64,000 nt of DNA from Chromatiaceae bacterium (GTDB lineage: Bacteria; Pseudomonadota; Gammaproteobacteria; Chromatiales; Chromatiaceae): positions 1-64,000 of the forward strand of contig CP037918.1 in NCBI GenBank assembly GCA_019356535.1. The letters run 5' to 3'. Of the stretch, positions 19,940-28,871 are shown piece by piece. Under the pieces are notes generated by a model, which saw nothing but the letters and a program-made list of their open reading frames with translations, had not been told where the DNA came from and did no database searches. Position 1 is the first letter of the stretch; the number at the start of each line of letters is the position of its first letter. Both the position numbers and the translations under genes were made by a program.

Positions 19940-20595
19940 ATCGAAATTTCCTTTGGACAATGGGTTGGCTCGGGTACTTGGCACTCGCCAGCGCTGCGGC
20001 CTGGGGGGCACCGGCGCCAGGCACCATCGCAGTGTATTCCGATGGTCGGGTAGTCAAGCTGCTGGAGAACAAGGGAGATGCCACGATCTGGCAGGACCAT
20101 CGCCTGCGCCGCATCACGTACGCCGCCAACCCGGTATTGCCGCCGCGTCAACGGCTCGGGCTGGATGGTCGCCTGCAATACCGAGAGACCCTCGATGAGG
20201 GCAATCCGGCCAGTCTGCTCAATGCCAGCCCGGGCACCACGGTAGAGTTCCGCACGCACCGGGTGAATGCAAAGGGCGTGGCGTCATCCCGTAACTATCA
20301 ATGCACAGCCCTGGGTATTGACCGTGTTCGCGTGCTTGGTCGCGACGAGTCGGTACGGCGATTTCGCTGCGAGCGCTATACGGTGCACGCCAAGTTGTGG
20401 ACCCGGCAGATAAAAGAGATCCGCGAGCTGGCCTACAGCCCACGCCTGCGCCTGGTCGTTGAGCAGGTGCGGCGTCGGCCCGCCAAGGGAACGGTGCGCG
20501 AACGCCGCCTGGTCGCATTGATCCCGCCCGGCAAATACCGTTATGCCGATCTGCGATCGCTGCTTGCCGCACAACGTGGAGGAGCTGCCCAATGA
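19936..20595 (+). CDS. Exported protein of unknown function
   Basis: A 219-residue protein with a signal peptide (about 1-24, ending AAAWGA-PAP) and a strand-rich mature part. It contains two cysteines, in YQCTALG and FRCERYT, about 30 residues apart, that may form a disulfide in the periplasm. No family is recognised. It starts on the ATGA overlap with the hydrolase gene and ends on an ATGA overlap with the lipoprotein gene. Confidence 0.7.
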   Translation: MNRNFLWTMGWLGYLALASAAAWGAPAPGTIAVYSDGRVVKLLENKGDATIWQDHRLRRITYAANPVLPPRQRLGLDGRLQYRETLDEGNPASLLNASPGTTVEFRTHRVNAKGVASSRNYQCTALGIDRVRVLGRDESVRRFRCERYTVHAKLWTRQIKEIRELAYSPRLRLVVEQVRRRPAKGTVRERRLVALIPPGKYRYADLRSLLAAQRGGAAQ

Positions 20596-21020
20596 AACGC
20601 CTGTTGCCCTGGATCACCGCAAGTCTGCTCGCCGGTTGCATGAGTTCCGTGCCGCAGATGCCCTCGTCTCCGCAACGTCTGGATGCCGCTGAAGTGCGCG
20701 CCCTGTTCATGGACCACACCGTCGAATCCTACAATCGCAACAACCAGCTCACCTCCTTTACCTATTACCACCCCGACGGTCGGGTGCTGCAACAACGCTT
20801 CTGGTCGTATCGTGCCGGCAGCTGGCGGGTGTTGCCGGATGGACGCATCTGCCTGAAGTTCACCCGCGAGCGATGCCGCCCCATCGAGCGCGTGGGGGAC
20901 GTGTACTACAAGGTGGTGCCCAAGAAGGGACGGGCTGTACGTTATCGCCAGTTTCTGCCCGGGAACCGCCTGCTGGCGAAGGGGGCATCATGGCCGCGAG
21001 GGCCGCAATTCCACCCCTGA
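20592..21020 (+). CDS. Small lipoprotein, DUF995-like
   Basis: The 142-residue protein has a lipoprotein signal with lipobox LLAGC (Cys16), so it is probably anchored to a membrane after lipidation. The mature part (FTYYHPDGRVLQQRFW, GSWRVLPDGRICLKF, ERCRPI) resembles DUF995-like beta domains in which a substance is described by lines of Gly-Trp and a Cys pair. The role is unknown. It is the last gene of the five-gene operon. Confidence 0.7.
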   Translation: MKRLLPWITASLLAGCMSSVPQMPSSPQRLDAAEVRALFMDHTVESYNRNNQLTSFTYYHPDGRVLQQRFWSYRAGSWRVLPDGRICLKFTRERCRPIERVGDVYYKVVPKKGRAVRYRQFLPGNRLLAKGASWPRGPQFHP

Positions 21021-21096
21021 AGTGCCGATACCCCGTGCATGCGTGGCGCGGCCGCCCGGGTATAATGCGCGAAATTCCAGTACCCGGTCCCGCGCC

Positions 21097-21336
21097 ATGT
21101 CCCGACGCCATGTCCTCGATTGCCACCGCCTGCTCTGTCCCCTGCCCGTGATCCGGGTACAGGACCGGGTGGCGCAGCTTGCCCCCGGCGACGAGCTCGA
21201 GGCGGTGTGCACCGACCCCGGTGCGCTCAACGATATCCCGGCCTGGTGCCGGCTCAACGGCCACCAGGTACTCGAGACCCGCGAGGGCGACGGCGAATAC
21301 GTGGTGGTGCTGCGTGTCGGGAGCGACCCGGCATGA
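21097..21336 (+). CDS. TusA-like sulfurtransferase
   Basis: The ATG at 21097 gives 79 residues with the TusA fold pattern LDCHRLLCPLPVIRV. The Cys of CPLP is the persulfide carrier. TusA proteins pass sulfur for tRNA thiolation, cofactor synthesis or sulfur oxidation. A TATAAT stands at 21061. The stop overlaps the CDF transporter start by 4 bases. The earlier GTG at 21022 of the same frame would lie upstream of the -10 and is not used. It may be a specialised TusA paralogue; the sequence does not tell which pathway it serves. Confidence 0.85.
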   Translation: MSRRHVLDCHRLLCPLPVIRVQDRVAQLAPGDELEAVCTDPGALNDIPAWCRLNGHQVLETREGDGEYVVVLRVGSDPA

Positions 21337-22484
21337 ATGATGTGACCACGCCCGTGCTCGAGGAGCGCAGCCGGGCCAGCCAGCGGGTCACCCTGATTGG
21401 TGCGGTGGTCAACCTGCTGCTCTCTGGGCTCAAGTTGGTGGCCGGCTGGCTGGCAGGTTCCGCGGCCCTGGTCGCCGACGGTATCCATTCGCTGTCCGAC
21501 CTGCTGTCCGATGCCCTGGTCTGGTTCGCGGCACACCATGCCGCGCAGGAACCCGACGAGGAGCACCCTTATGGCCACGGCCGCTTCGAGACGGCGGCCA
21601 CTCTGGGGCTGGGTATCCTGCTCGGCCTGGTGGCCCTGGGGATCGTCTGGGATGCCGTGCTGCGCGTCTCCAAGGGCGACTATCCCTCACCCGGTGCGCT
21701 GGCGGTGTGGGCGGCTGCGATCTCCATCCTCGCCAAGGAGGCGTTGTACTGGTACACCATCGTTACCGCGCGCCGGGTGAACTCCAAGATGCTAGCGGCC
21801 AATGCATGGCATCACCGCAGCGATGCGATCTCCTCGATCGTGGTGCTGCTCGGCATCCTCGGTGCAATGGCCGGTTGGCCTTACCTGGATGCGGTGGCTG
21901 CGGTAGTGGTCGGTGCGATGGTGGCCAAGATCGGTTGGGATCTGGGCTGGGAAGCCATGCAGGAACTGGTGGACGCTGCGCTGGACCCCGAGCAGGTACG
22001 TGCGGCCGAAGTCGCGATCTGCTCGGTGGACGGGGTACGCTCTATCCACATGCTGCGCACCCGGCGGCAAGGACACCAGGCTGCGGCGGACGTGCATGTG
22101 CAGGTGGATCCCCGGCTCTCGGTATCCGAGGGGCACATGATCAGCATCGCCGTGGAAGAACGCCTGAAGGAGGCTGTCGAGGTAATCAACGATGTGACCG
22201 TGCACATCGATCCGGAAAATGACGAGGACGGCCCGCCCTGCCGTGATCTCCCCCTGCGCAGCGAGGCGCTGGACCTGCTGCGTGGCTACTGGCCCAATCT
22301 GCCCGAAGGTCATGACATCGTGTTGCATTATCTATCGGGTCGGATAGACGTGGACCTCGAGCTGCCGCTTGCGCGCTGTGACCGGGACGAGGCGGTAGCT
22401 TTGCGGGAGTCCCTGCAACAGGCCCTCGAGGTCGATCCTCGTTTCGGGGATGTCCATGTCAAGTACCGTGTGGCCGCCCCATGA
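21333..22484 (+). CDS. Cation diffusion facilitator (CDF) family transporter
   Basis: The 383-residue inner-membrane protein exports divalent metal ions in exchange for protons. Six hydrophobic segments span about 20-205. Metal-site motifs are ADGIHSLSD in TM2 and HHRSDAISS in TM5, plus HPYGHGRFE in the loop. The C-terminal cytoplasmic domain (about 215-300) has HVQVDP and VTVHIDPEND, and an extra segment follows to 383. The start at the ATGA overlap with tusA implies coupling. The metal cannot be assigned. Confidence 0.9.
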   Translation: MNDVTTPVLEERSRASQRVTLIGAVVNLLLSGLKLVAGWLAGSAALVADGIHSLSDLLSDALVWFAAHHAAQEPDEEHPYGHGRFETAATLGLGILLGLVALGIVWDAVLRVSKGDYPSPGALAVWAAAISILAKEALYWYTIVTARRVNSKMLAANAWHHRSDAISSIVVLLGILGAMAGWPYLDAVAAVVVGAMVAKIGWDLGWEAMQELVDAALDPEQVRAAEVAICSVDGVRSIHMLRTRRQGHQAAADVHVQVDPRLSVSEGHMISIAVEERLKEAVEVINDVTVHIDPENDEDGPPCRDLPLRSEALDLLRGYWPNLPEGHDIVLHYLSGRIDVDLELPLARCDRDEAVALRESLQQALEVDPRFGDVHVKYRVAAP

Positions 22485-22505
22485 TGGGGCGTTCCGGCTT
22501 TGTTT

Positions 22506-22520
22506 GCTTCATGATGGTGC
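22506..22520 (+). promoter_or_regulatory. Possible NtrC-binding half-site upstream of glnA
   Basis: GCTTCATGATGGTGC fits GCAC-N5-TGGTGC with two mismatches. It lies about 145 bp upstream of the sigma-54 promoter of glnA, a usual distance for an enhancer. Confidence 0.45.
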
Positions 22521-22663
22521 GCCTTCCGCTAGAGTTGGAGGCGGAAGCGACGAAAATCCCTTGCCATGGACATGCCATTTCGTGGCAGATCCTCTATAGT
22601 TCGCAACCGTATCGGAAACGATGATCGGCAGCAGGAGGCCTATGCTGCAAAGTAGCCGTCTGG

Positions 22664-22679
22664 TGGCATATTGTTTGCC
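22664..22679 (+). promoter_or_regulatory. Sigma-54 promoter of glnA
   Basis: TGGCATATTGTTTGCC matches TGGCAC-N5-TTGC with GG-N10-GC spacing and only one core mismatch (T for C). It lies 100 bp before the glnA start. Sigma-54 control of glnA by phospho-NtrC is established in related bacteria, and ntrBC lies just downstream. Confidence 0.8.
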
Positions 22680-22779
22680 TTTATACTGGACAACCTGTCG
22701 GTCTTGCACCGATCAGGACCGGAATTTTGAACAGGCTGCCTGAAGACAGCCTTCCCCTAACCTTCTTGGAGAGATCGAG

Positions 22780-24189
22780 ATGGCCGCAAAAAACGTCCTG
22801 AAGATGATCAAGGACAATGACGTCAAGTACGTCGATTTCCGTTTCACCGATACCCGCGGCAAGGAGCAGCACGTCACCGTGCCCGCTTCCACCATTGACG
22901 AGGACCTGTTCGAGGACGGCAAGATGTTCGACGGTTCCTCCATCGCCGGCTGGAAGGGTATCAACGAGTCCGACATGATTCTGATGCCGGATGCGGATAC
23001 CGCCGTGATGGACCCGTTTACCGACGAGTCCACCATGATCCTGCGTTGCGACGTCCTCGAGCCCTCCACCATGGAAGGCTATGAGCGGGATCCGCGCTCG
23101 GTGGCCAAGCGCGCCGAGGCCTACCTGAAGTCCACTGGCATCGCCGACACGGCCTACTTCGGTCCCGAGCCGGAGTTCTTCGTGCTCGATGACGTGCGCT
23201 GGAGCGTAACCATGGCCGGGTCCATGGTGCAGATCGACTCCGAAGAGGCCGAGTGGAACTCGGAAAAGGTCTACGAGGACGGCAACATCGGTCACCGTCC
23301 GGGTGTCAAGGGTGGCTACTTCCCGGTGCCGCCGGTCGACTCCCTGCATGACCTGCGTTCTGCCATGTGCGACGCTCTTGAGGAGATGGGCGTGACCGTC
23401 GAGGTGCATCACCACGAGGTGGCCACCGCCGGCCAGTGCGAGATCGGCACCCAGTTCAACACTCTGGTCAAGCGCGCTGACTGGAACCAGATCCTCAAGT
23501 ACGTTGTGCACAACGTCGCCCATGCCTATGGCAAGACCGCGACCTTCATGCCCAAGCCCATCGTCGGTGACAACGGCTCCGGTATGCACGTTCACCAGTC
23601 GCTGGCAAAGGATGGCGAGAATATCTTCGCCGGTGACCAGTACGGTGGTCTGAGCGAAACTGCACTGTACTACATCGGTGGCATCATCAAGCACGCCCGT
23701 GCGCTGAATGCCTTCACCAACGCCTCGACCAACTCCTACAAGCGCCTGGTGCCCGGCTTCGAGGCCCCGGTGATGCTGGCCTACTCGGCCCGCAACCGTT
23801 CCGCCTCCATCCGGATTCCCTGGGTTGCCAGCCCCAAGGCACGCCGCATCGAGGTGCGTTTCCCCGATCCGACCGCCAACCCCTACTTGGCCTTCTCGGC
23901 CATGATGATGGCCGGCCTGGACGGTATCCAGAACAAGATCCACCCGGGCGATGCAGCCGACAAGGACCTCTACGACCTGCCGCCGGAAGAGGCTGCGGCC
24001 ATCCCGACCGTGTGCCACAGCCTGGATCAGGCGCTGGAAGCCCTGGATGCGGACCGCGACTTCCTGAAGGCCGGTGGCGTGTTCACTGACGATCTGATCG
24101 ACGGCTACATCGAGCTCAAGATGGAAGAGGTCACGCAACTGCGCATGACCACCCACCCGATCGAGTTCGACCTGTACTACAGCTTGTAA
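22780..24189 (+). CDS. glnA: Glutamine synthetase type I
   Basis: GlnA makes glutamine from glutamate, ammonia and ATP and is the entry point of nitrogen assimilation. The 469 residues have the expected length, [13 protein letters not shown], the metal-ligand region [17 protein letters not shown] and [11 protein letters not shown]. The adenylylation tyrosine is in DLYDLPPEE (Tyr398 counting Met), so control by GlnE is likely. A GGAGAGATCGAG ribosome site precedes the ATG. Strong terminator downstream. Confidence 0.98.
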   Translation: MAAKNVLKMIKDNDVKYVDFRFTDTRGKEQHVTVPASTIDEDLFEDGKMFDGSSIAGWKGINESDMILMPDADTAVMDPFTDESTMILRCDVLEPSTMEGYERDPRSVAKRAEAYLKSTGIADTAYFGPEPEFFVLDDVRWSVTMAGSMVQIDSEEAEWNSEKVYEDGNIGHRPGVKGGYFPVPPVDSLHDLRSAMCDALEEMGVTVEVHHHEVATAGQCEIGTQFNTLVKRADWNQILKYVVHNVAHAYGKTATFMPKPIVGDNGSGMHVHQSLAKDGENIFAGDQYGGLSETALYYIGGIIKHARALNAFTNASTNSYKRLVPGFEAPVMLAYSARNRSASIRIPWVASPKARRIEVRFPDPTANPYLAFSAMMMAGLDGIQNKIHPGDAADKDLYDLPPEEAAAIPTVCHSLDQALEALDADRDFLKAGGVFTDDLIDGYIELKMEEVTQLRMTTHPIEFDLYYSL

Positions 24190-24213
24190 TACAGGGCTAT
24201 CACCGGCGAACCG

Positions 24214-24244
24214 GGCCCGCAGCCGTGAGGCTGCGGGCCTTTTG
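24214..24244 (+). terminator. Rho-independent terminator after glnA
   Basis: An 11-bp perfect stem, GGCCCGCAGCC / GGCTGCGGGCC, with loop GTGA is followed by TTTTGCGTTT. Confidence 0.9.
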
Positions 24245-24307
24245 CGTTTGCGATACCCTGCGACGGGCCTGCTTGGCAGTGACCGGTGACTGCTCTATGC
24301 TCGGGGC

Positions 24308-25060
24308 ATGTCCAGATATCCCCTCCTGCTGCTCCTCGTCTTGCCCTGGTCTACGCAGGCGGTGATCTGCAAGTCGGTGGACGCCAAGGGTGGGATCACC
24401 TATTCCGATGTGCCGGCAGGTGACTGCAAGCACCCGGTCACCTTGCCGGAGGTCTCCCGTTACGCACCGCCTCCTGTTGGTGCCGGTGCCGAGTTGCCGG
24501 CTGATAATGGTACTAGCGATGTCGAAGCAGCTTTCACCGGCTATACCGAGATGCGCATCGAGCAGCCAGCTGCCAATGGCACGGTGCGCAGCAATGAGGG
24601 CAGGGTCCCGGTGGCGGTCTATCTTGTGCCCTCCCTGCAACAGGGTCACTATCTTCAGCTGGTGCTCGACGGTACGCCTGTAGGCCCGCCGGCGGCGACC
24701 CTGGGATCCACCCTCACCGGGGTCTCCCCGGGTGTGCACAGCCTGGGGGCTCGCATCATCGACGCCCAGGGGCGCGTACTGTATTCGACCGCTTCCATCT
24801 CCTTCACTCTGCTTCACAGGGCGGAGAAGACGACCATTCCCACCACACCGCCGAATGCGGCCTACCAGCCACGTTACGTGCCTCCTTCCAACGGCAAGAC
24901 GGATTTTCAACCGCCCAGTCCTGTGCAGCCATTCAAGCCCGGCGCTGGTAAACCCGACTACTCCCCGAAGTCGCAAGCGGATTACACACCCAAGACTACC
25001 CCCATACCGCAAGCGTCAGACAACACCCACCCCGACTTTGCTCCCAGCTATCGCCCCTGA
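24308..25060 (+). CDS. DUF4124-domain exported protein
   Basis: A 250-residue protein with a signal peptide (about 1-19). Residues 20-45 carry the DUF4124 pattern CKSVDAKGGITYSDVPAGDC with a Cys pair. A beta-sandwich-like middle (about 85-175) follows, then a Pro/Lys/Tyr-rich low-complexity tail. Function unknown. DUF4124 proteins commonly lie between glnA and ntrB in gammaproteobacteria. The terminator after glnA suggests separate transcription. Confidence 0.8.
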   Translation: MSRYPLLLLLVLPWSTQAVICKSVDAKGGITYSDVPAGDCKHPVTLPEVSRYAPPPVGAGAELPADNGTSDVEAAFTGYTEMRIEQPAANGTVRSNEGRVPVAVYLVPSLQQGHYLQLVLDGTPVGPPAATLGSTLTGVSPGVHSLGARIIDAQGRVLYSTASISFTLLHRAEKTTIPTTPPNAAYQPRYVPPSNGKTDFQPPSPVQPFKPGAGKPDYSPKSQADYTPKTTPIPQASDNTHPDFAPSYRP

Positions 25061-25064
25061 GCGC

Positions 25065-25079
25065 GCACTATTCTGGTGC
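25065..25079 (+). promoter_or_regulatory. NtrC-binding site upstream of ntrB
   Basis: GCACTATTCTGGTGC is a perfect match to GCAC-N5-TGGTGC, the NtrC recognition sequence. It lies directly after the DUF4124 stop and about 200 bp before the sigma-54-like element upstream of ntrB, suggesting autoregulation. Confidence 0.7.
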
Positions 25080-25273
25080 ATGCATGCTCGCAAAGTGTCA
25101 GAATCAGGGCGAGCGCAGTGACATGTCTCCGCCCCGCAGAATGGTTCGTGCTGCCGCGTCATTCCATGAACCGTCATTGCGGGGCCTGCTGACGTTGGAT
25201 TCAGGGTCAAGAGCCGGTCAGGCAACCCTTGTTCCGTCTGGCCGGATTGCAGCACTGCTCATAGTGGCCGTGG

Positions 25274-25289
25274 TGGCCTGAAACTTGCT
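25274..25289 (+). promoter_or_regulatory. Sigma-54-like promoter upstream of ntrB
   Basis: TGGCCTGAAACTTGCT keeps the invariant GG-N10-GC and the TTGC box, with two mismatches in the -24 box. The predicted start would fall next to the ATG at 25302, so either the mRNA is leaderless or this is a chance match. Confidence 0.45.
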
Positions 25290-25301
25290 GTCTCTTTGCA
25301 T

Positions 25302-26381
25302 ATGAACGCCATACCCTGCCCCGAGACCCGCATCCTCGACAATCTGGTCACCGGCGTCCTGGTCTTCGATCCGGACGGCCGGGTGCTGTATCTGAACCAG
25401 ATGGCTGAGGCCATGCTGGGATTGAGCGCACGCCACGTGATTGGTCAACGGCCGGAACCCCATATCTGCTGCGACGGGCAGCCACTCATCGAGCTGGTCG
25501 GCAGCGCGCGTGAGGGCGAGGTGATCGGCAAGCGCGGCGCCACTCTGGTGCGTGCCGATCGCGAGCCGATCACCGTGGATTGCACCATCACCCATGCGCC
25601 CGAGGAACCGCCACGCACCATCATGGAGCTGCAGCAGGTGGACCGACAGTTACGTATCCGCCGCGAGAACCAGCTCATCACCCAGCAGGCGGCGACCCGG
25701 GACCTGTTGCGTGGTCTGGCTCACGAGATCAAGAACCCCCTGGGTGGCCTGCGCGGGGCGGCGCAGCTGCTGGCAGCCGAATTGCCTGAGCCGGGACTCG
25801 AGGAGTACACCCGCATCATCATCGAAGAGGCCGACCGCCTCAAGTCCCTGGTCGATGCCCTGCTGGGGCCGAACCGCCGACCCGAGTATCGCCCGGTGAA
25901 TATCCACCAGGTTCTCGAGCGGGTGCGCAGCCTGGTTCTGGCCGAGGCCGGTGACCGTGATCTGGTGATCGAGCGCGACTACGATCCCAGTATCCCCGAG
26001 CTGATCGGTGATGCCGACCAGCTCATCCAGGCCGTGCTCAACATCGTGCGCAATGCCGTACAGGCGCTGCAAGGCGTCGAGCGCCCGCGCATTTGCCTGA
26101 AGACGCGCATCGCACGCAATTTCACCATCGGCGAGGTGCGTCACCGCCTGGTGGCCCGGGTGGAGATCCGTGACAACGGGCCGGGTATCCCCGAAGCCAT
26201 TGCCGACACCCTGTTCCTGCCGATGGTCACCTCAGGCAGCGGCACAGGCCTGGGCCTGTCCATTGCCCAGTCCCTGATCACCCAGCACAGGGGGCTGGTG
26301 GAATGCAGCAGCCGTCCGGGAGAGACCGTATTCACCCTGTTGCTGCCCTTGCCCAGCAACCGTATTGTGCAGGAGACCTGA
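25302..26381 (+). CDS. ntrB: Nitrogen regulation sensor kinase/phosphatase NtrB
   Basis: NtrB (GlnL) phosphorylates or dephosphorylates NtrC in response to PII. The 359-residue protein from ATG 25302 has a PAS domain (about 10-115), phosphoacceptor His141 in GLAHEIKNPLGGLRG, and an ATPase domain with NAVQAL, DNGPGIP and GSGTGLGLSI. No clear ribosome site stands before the ATG; TTG 25296 is an alternative in-frame start. ntrC follows one base after the stop. Confidence 0.95.
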   Translation: MNAIPCPETRILDNLVTGVLVFDPDGRVLYLNQMAEAMLGLSARHVIGQRPEPHICCDGQPLIELVGSAREGEVIGKRGATLVRADREPITVDCTITHAPEEPPRTIMELQQVDRQLRIRRENQLITQQAATRDLLRGLAHEIKNPLGGLRGAAQLLAAELPEPGLEEYTRIIIEEADRLKSLVDALLGPNRRPEYRPVNIHQVLERVRSLVLAEAGDRDLVIERDYDPSIPELIGDADQLIQAVLNIVRNAVQALQGVERPRICLKTRIARNFTIGEVRHRLVARVEIRDNGPGIPEAIADTLFLPMVTSGSGTGLGLSIAQSLITQHRGLVECSSRPGETVFTLLLPLPSNRIVQET

Positions 26382-26382
26382 G

Positions 26383-27801
26383 ATGAACACCCCGAACACC
26401 GTTTGGGTTATCGACGACGACCGCTCCATCCGTTGGGTACTGGAGAAGGCGCTGCAGAAGGCCGGTATGACGGTGCGCAGCTTCGAGCGCGCCGATGGTG
26501 TGCTCGAGACTCTGGAGCGGGACAAGCCCGACGCCATTCTCTCCGACATCCGCATGCCTGGCATGGATGGCATCGCTCTACTGGACCGAATTCAGGCGCG
26601 TCACCCCGAGATTCCGGTGATTATCATGACCGCGCATTCCGATCTCGACAGTGCAGTGTCGGCCTATCACAGCGGTGCCTTCGAATACCTGCCCAAGCCT
26701 TTCGACGTGACCGAGGCGGTCGACCAGGTCAGGCGCGCCTGCCGTCTGCATCGTGAGCGCCTGGCCGATGCCGGCAACAGTGAGGAAAGTGGCGCCGAGA
26801 TCATCGGCGAGGCCCCGGCCATGCAGGAGGTATTTCGCGCCATCGGTCGCCTAGCGCGTTCCAATATCACCGTGCTCATCAATGGCGAGTCGGGTACCGG
26901 CAAGGAGCTGGTGGCACATGCACTGCACCATCACAGCCCGCGCGCCAGTGGCCCCTTCATTGCACTGAACATGGCCGCTATCCCGCACGATCTGCTCGAG
27001 TCCGAGCTGTTCGGCCACGAGAAGGGGGCCTTTACCGGAGCGCAGGCGCGCCGCCCCGGGCGATTTGAACAAGCCAATGGCGGCACCCTGTTCCTCGACG
27101 AGATTGGCGACATGCCCTTCGAGTTGCAGACCCGCCTGCTGCGGGTGCTGGCTGATGGCGAGTTCTACCGCGTGGGCGGGCACGAGTTGGTAAAGGTCGA
27201 TGTGCGCATCATTGCCGCCACCCATCAGGACCTGGAGCGCCTGGTCGCCGAAGGCCGTTTCCGTGAGGACCTGTTTCACCGCCTGAACGTGATCCGTATC
27301 CACATCCCGGCGCTGCGTGAACGCCGCGAGGACATCCCCCTGCTGATGCGCCATTTCCTCAAGCAGGCGGCGCGTGAGCTCGACGTCGAGGTCAAGCGCC
27401 TGCTGCCGGAGACCGAGGCCCTGTTGCGTGGGCTGGACTGGCCGGGCAATGTACGCCAGCTCGAGAATACCGCGCGCTGGCTCACGGTGATGGCCTCGGG
27501 GCGTGAGATACACCCCGACGATCTGCCGCCCGAACTGCGCGAGGCCACGCCCCAGGCCCCTTCCGGTGGCGACTGGCAGCAGGCCTTGCGTGCCTGGGCC
27601 CGCGCCGAACTGGCCGCCGGCCGCCGCGACCTGCTCGAAGAGGCCCTGCCGGCCTTCGAAACGGTGATGATCCATGTCGCCTTGGAGCAGACAGGAGGAC
27701 GGCGACAGGAGGCCGCGCGTCTGCTGGGCTGGGGCCGCAACACCCTCACGCGCAAGATCAAGGAGCTGGGTCTGGAAGAGGATCTGAAGGACGTCGGCTG
27801 A
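26383..27801 (+). CDS. ntrC: Nitrogen regulation response regulator NtrC
   Basis: NtrC (GlnG) activates sigma-54 promoters when phosphorylated. The ATG at 26383 gives 472 residues: a receiver with phosphoacceptor Asp55 in LSDIRMPGMDG, an AAA+ domain with Walker A GESGTGKE and the sigma-54 loop GAFTGA, and a C-terminal Fis-type helix-turn-helix (ALEQTGGRRQEAARLLGWGRNTLTRKIKEL in two parts). Candidate NtrC sites lie upstream of glnA and ntrB in this window. Confidence 0.96.
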   Translation: MNTPNTVWVIDDDRSIRWVLEKALQKAGMTVRSFERADGVLETLERDKPDAILSDIRMPGMDGIALLDRIQARHPEIPVIIMTAHSDLDSAVSAYHSGAFEYLPKPFDVTEAVDQVRRACRLHRERLADAGNSEESGAEIIGEAPAMQEVFRAIGRLARSNITVLINGESGTGKELVAHALHHHSPRASGPFIALNMAAIPHDLLESELFGHEKGAFTGAQARRPGRFEQANGGTLFLDEIGDMPFELQTRLLRVLADGEFYRVGGHELVKVDVRIIAATHQDLERLVAEGRFREDLFHRLNVIRIHIPALRERREDIPLLMRHFLKQAARELDVEVKRLLPETEALLRGLDWPGNVRQLENTARWLTVMASGREIHPDDLPPELREATPQAPSGGDWQQALRAWARAELAAGRRDLLEEALPAFETVMIHVALEQTGGRRQEAARLLGWGRNTLTRKIKELGLEEDLKDVG

Positions 27802-27892
27802 CGCCCCCAACCCGGGCGATTGCGGCCGAATCACCGAGGCCTGCGGGCCTATAATGCTCACCGCGTCTCTGTCTCAACCACGAGGGGAATCC

Positions 27893-28297
27893 ATGGACAG
27901 CACCAGTATCGATCTGGTCGGGTCGAAGATCAGCCAGGTGAAGGTCGAGGGCGACACCGTGGCCATCCGCTTCGAACCGGCCTACCTCATCAAGACCATG
28001 ACCGGCTCGGTGGAGCGCACCCGCTGGTGGCAGAATGGCTGGTTGGTGTTCGAGGGCGCCGAGCTGGAGGACAGCGCGGTGCTCGATGCCCTGCCGGCCG
28101 AGTGTGCCGGGGGCGATGTGGGCGAGAACATCTACACCTACCGGGACATGTTGCCGGTGCCTCTGGAGAGCCGGGGACAGGCGCATTGTGCGCTGAAGCT
28201 GGCTGGCAGTGAACGCCTGCTGAAGGTGAACGCAGCGGCGGTGCGTCTCGATCTGGAAGACGTGGCCAGGTATATCGAGCACATCCGTCCCGAATGA
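27893..28297 (+). CDS. Conserved-looking small protein of unknown function
   Basis: The 134-residue protein starts at ATG 27893 behind GAGGGGA. A -10 TATAAT stands at 27850 in its leader. It is beta-rich with EPAYLIKTMTGSVERTRWWQNG, followed by an SCP- or beta-barrel-like pattern. No signal peptide, and no family is recognised. Homologous proteins are not placed by me; the coding look (codon use, ribosome site) is good. Confidence 0.65.
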   Translation: MDSTSIDLVGSKISQVKVEGDTVAIRFEPAYLIKTMTGSVERTRWWQNGWLVFEGAELEDSAVLDALPAECAGGDVGENIYTYRDMLPVPLESRGQAHCALKLAGSERLLKVNAAAVRLDLEDVARYIEHIRPE

Positions 28298-28600
28298 GCC
28301 CAGCTCAACCCTCCAGGTCCTGGGCGGTGTTGGTATGGCGGCTGGCGACGATCACCCTATCAGCGTAGTCTGCGGGCCCGTTGTGATCGTGCATTGGCTC
28401 CAGGTGTCATACAGCGCATTGCGCAACTGAAACCCGAGACACCACACATCGAGGTATCAGGCGCGTGGCCTCGTTGGTGTCATCGTCGGCAACCCACTTC
28501 AGGCTTCGGGGTGCCGGCCTGCTGCATGGTAGCGGTACTCAGGAGCCGTCCTGTTCCGTCTAGCAGCCATGACGCCACAAGCTTGAACCCACGAAAACGA
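28298..28600. other. Non-coding stretch, nothing recognised
   Basis: About 300 bases after the 27893 gene without a convincing gene on either strand. A 73-codon open frame on the plus strand (28394-28615) runs into the terminator hairpin and has no protein-like composition or ribosome site. It may be a decayed gene. Confidence 0.5.
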
Positions 28601-28627
28601 AAAAACCCGCCATAGGCGGGTCTTTTG
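28601..28627 (-). terminator. Terminator for the 28650 gene (possibly bidirectional)
   Basis: ACCCGCC (28605-28611), loop ATA, GGCGGGT (28615-28621). Reading the minus strand, the stem is followed by a T-rich run (from AAAACGAAAAA on the plus strand). On the plus strand CTTTTG follows. Confidence 0.8.
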
Positions 28628-28649
28628 CAGGCAAAATGCCCGGGGCCGA

Positions 28650-28871
28650 TCAGGGATGGGAACCCACGATCTGGTGCGACAGCTCCACCACGCGCATGGC
28701 CTTTTCCATGTACACCTGGCGGTAGTCCTTCAGCAGACCGTCCTTGCTTGCCCAGTAGTCCTTGCCGGAAATGCCCCCGTTGTGCTCGCGCTCGATGAAC
28801 TTCTTCTGCAGCTCGAGCATCTCGGCGATGAGCTTTTCCTTTTCGGCCTTCAGTGCTTCCACGTCGCTCAT
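28650..28871 (-). CDS. Small coiled-coil protein of unknown function
   Basis: The 73-residue protein starts at ATG 28871 after AGGAGATAAACA. Its first half, ALKAEKEKLIAEMLELQKK, is a strongly charged helix with heptad-like spacing, and the rest (GKDYWASKDGLLKDYRQVY) is also helical. No signal peptide, no Cys. Function unknown. It has its own terminator and leader, so is probably transcribed alone. Confidence 0.75.
   Translation of the reverse strand: MSDVEALKAEKEKLIAEMLELQKKFIEREHNGGISGKDYWASKDGLLKDYRQVYMEKAMRVVELSHQIVGSHP

Noticed and set aside
22681..24156. A 491-codon open frame antisense to glnA
   Set aside because: It lies wholly over a highly conserved gene, has repetitive Gly-His-Val composition and reflects codon bias of a GC-rich gene on the other strand.
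28394..28615. A 73-codon open frame after the 27893 gene
   Set aside because: It extends into the terminator hairpin, lacks a ribosome site and has low-order composition.
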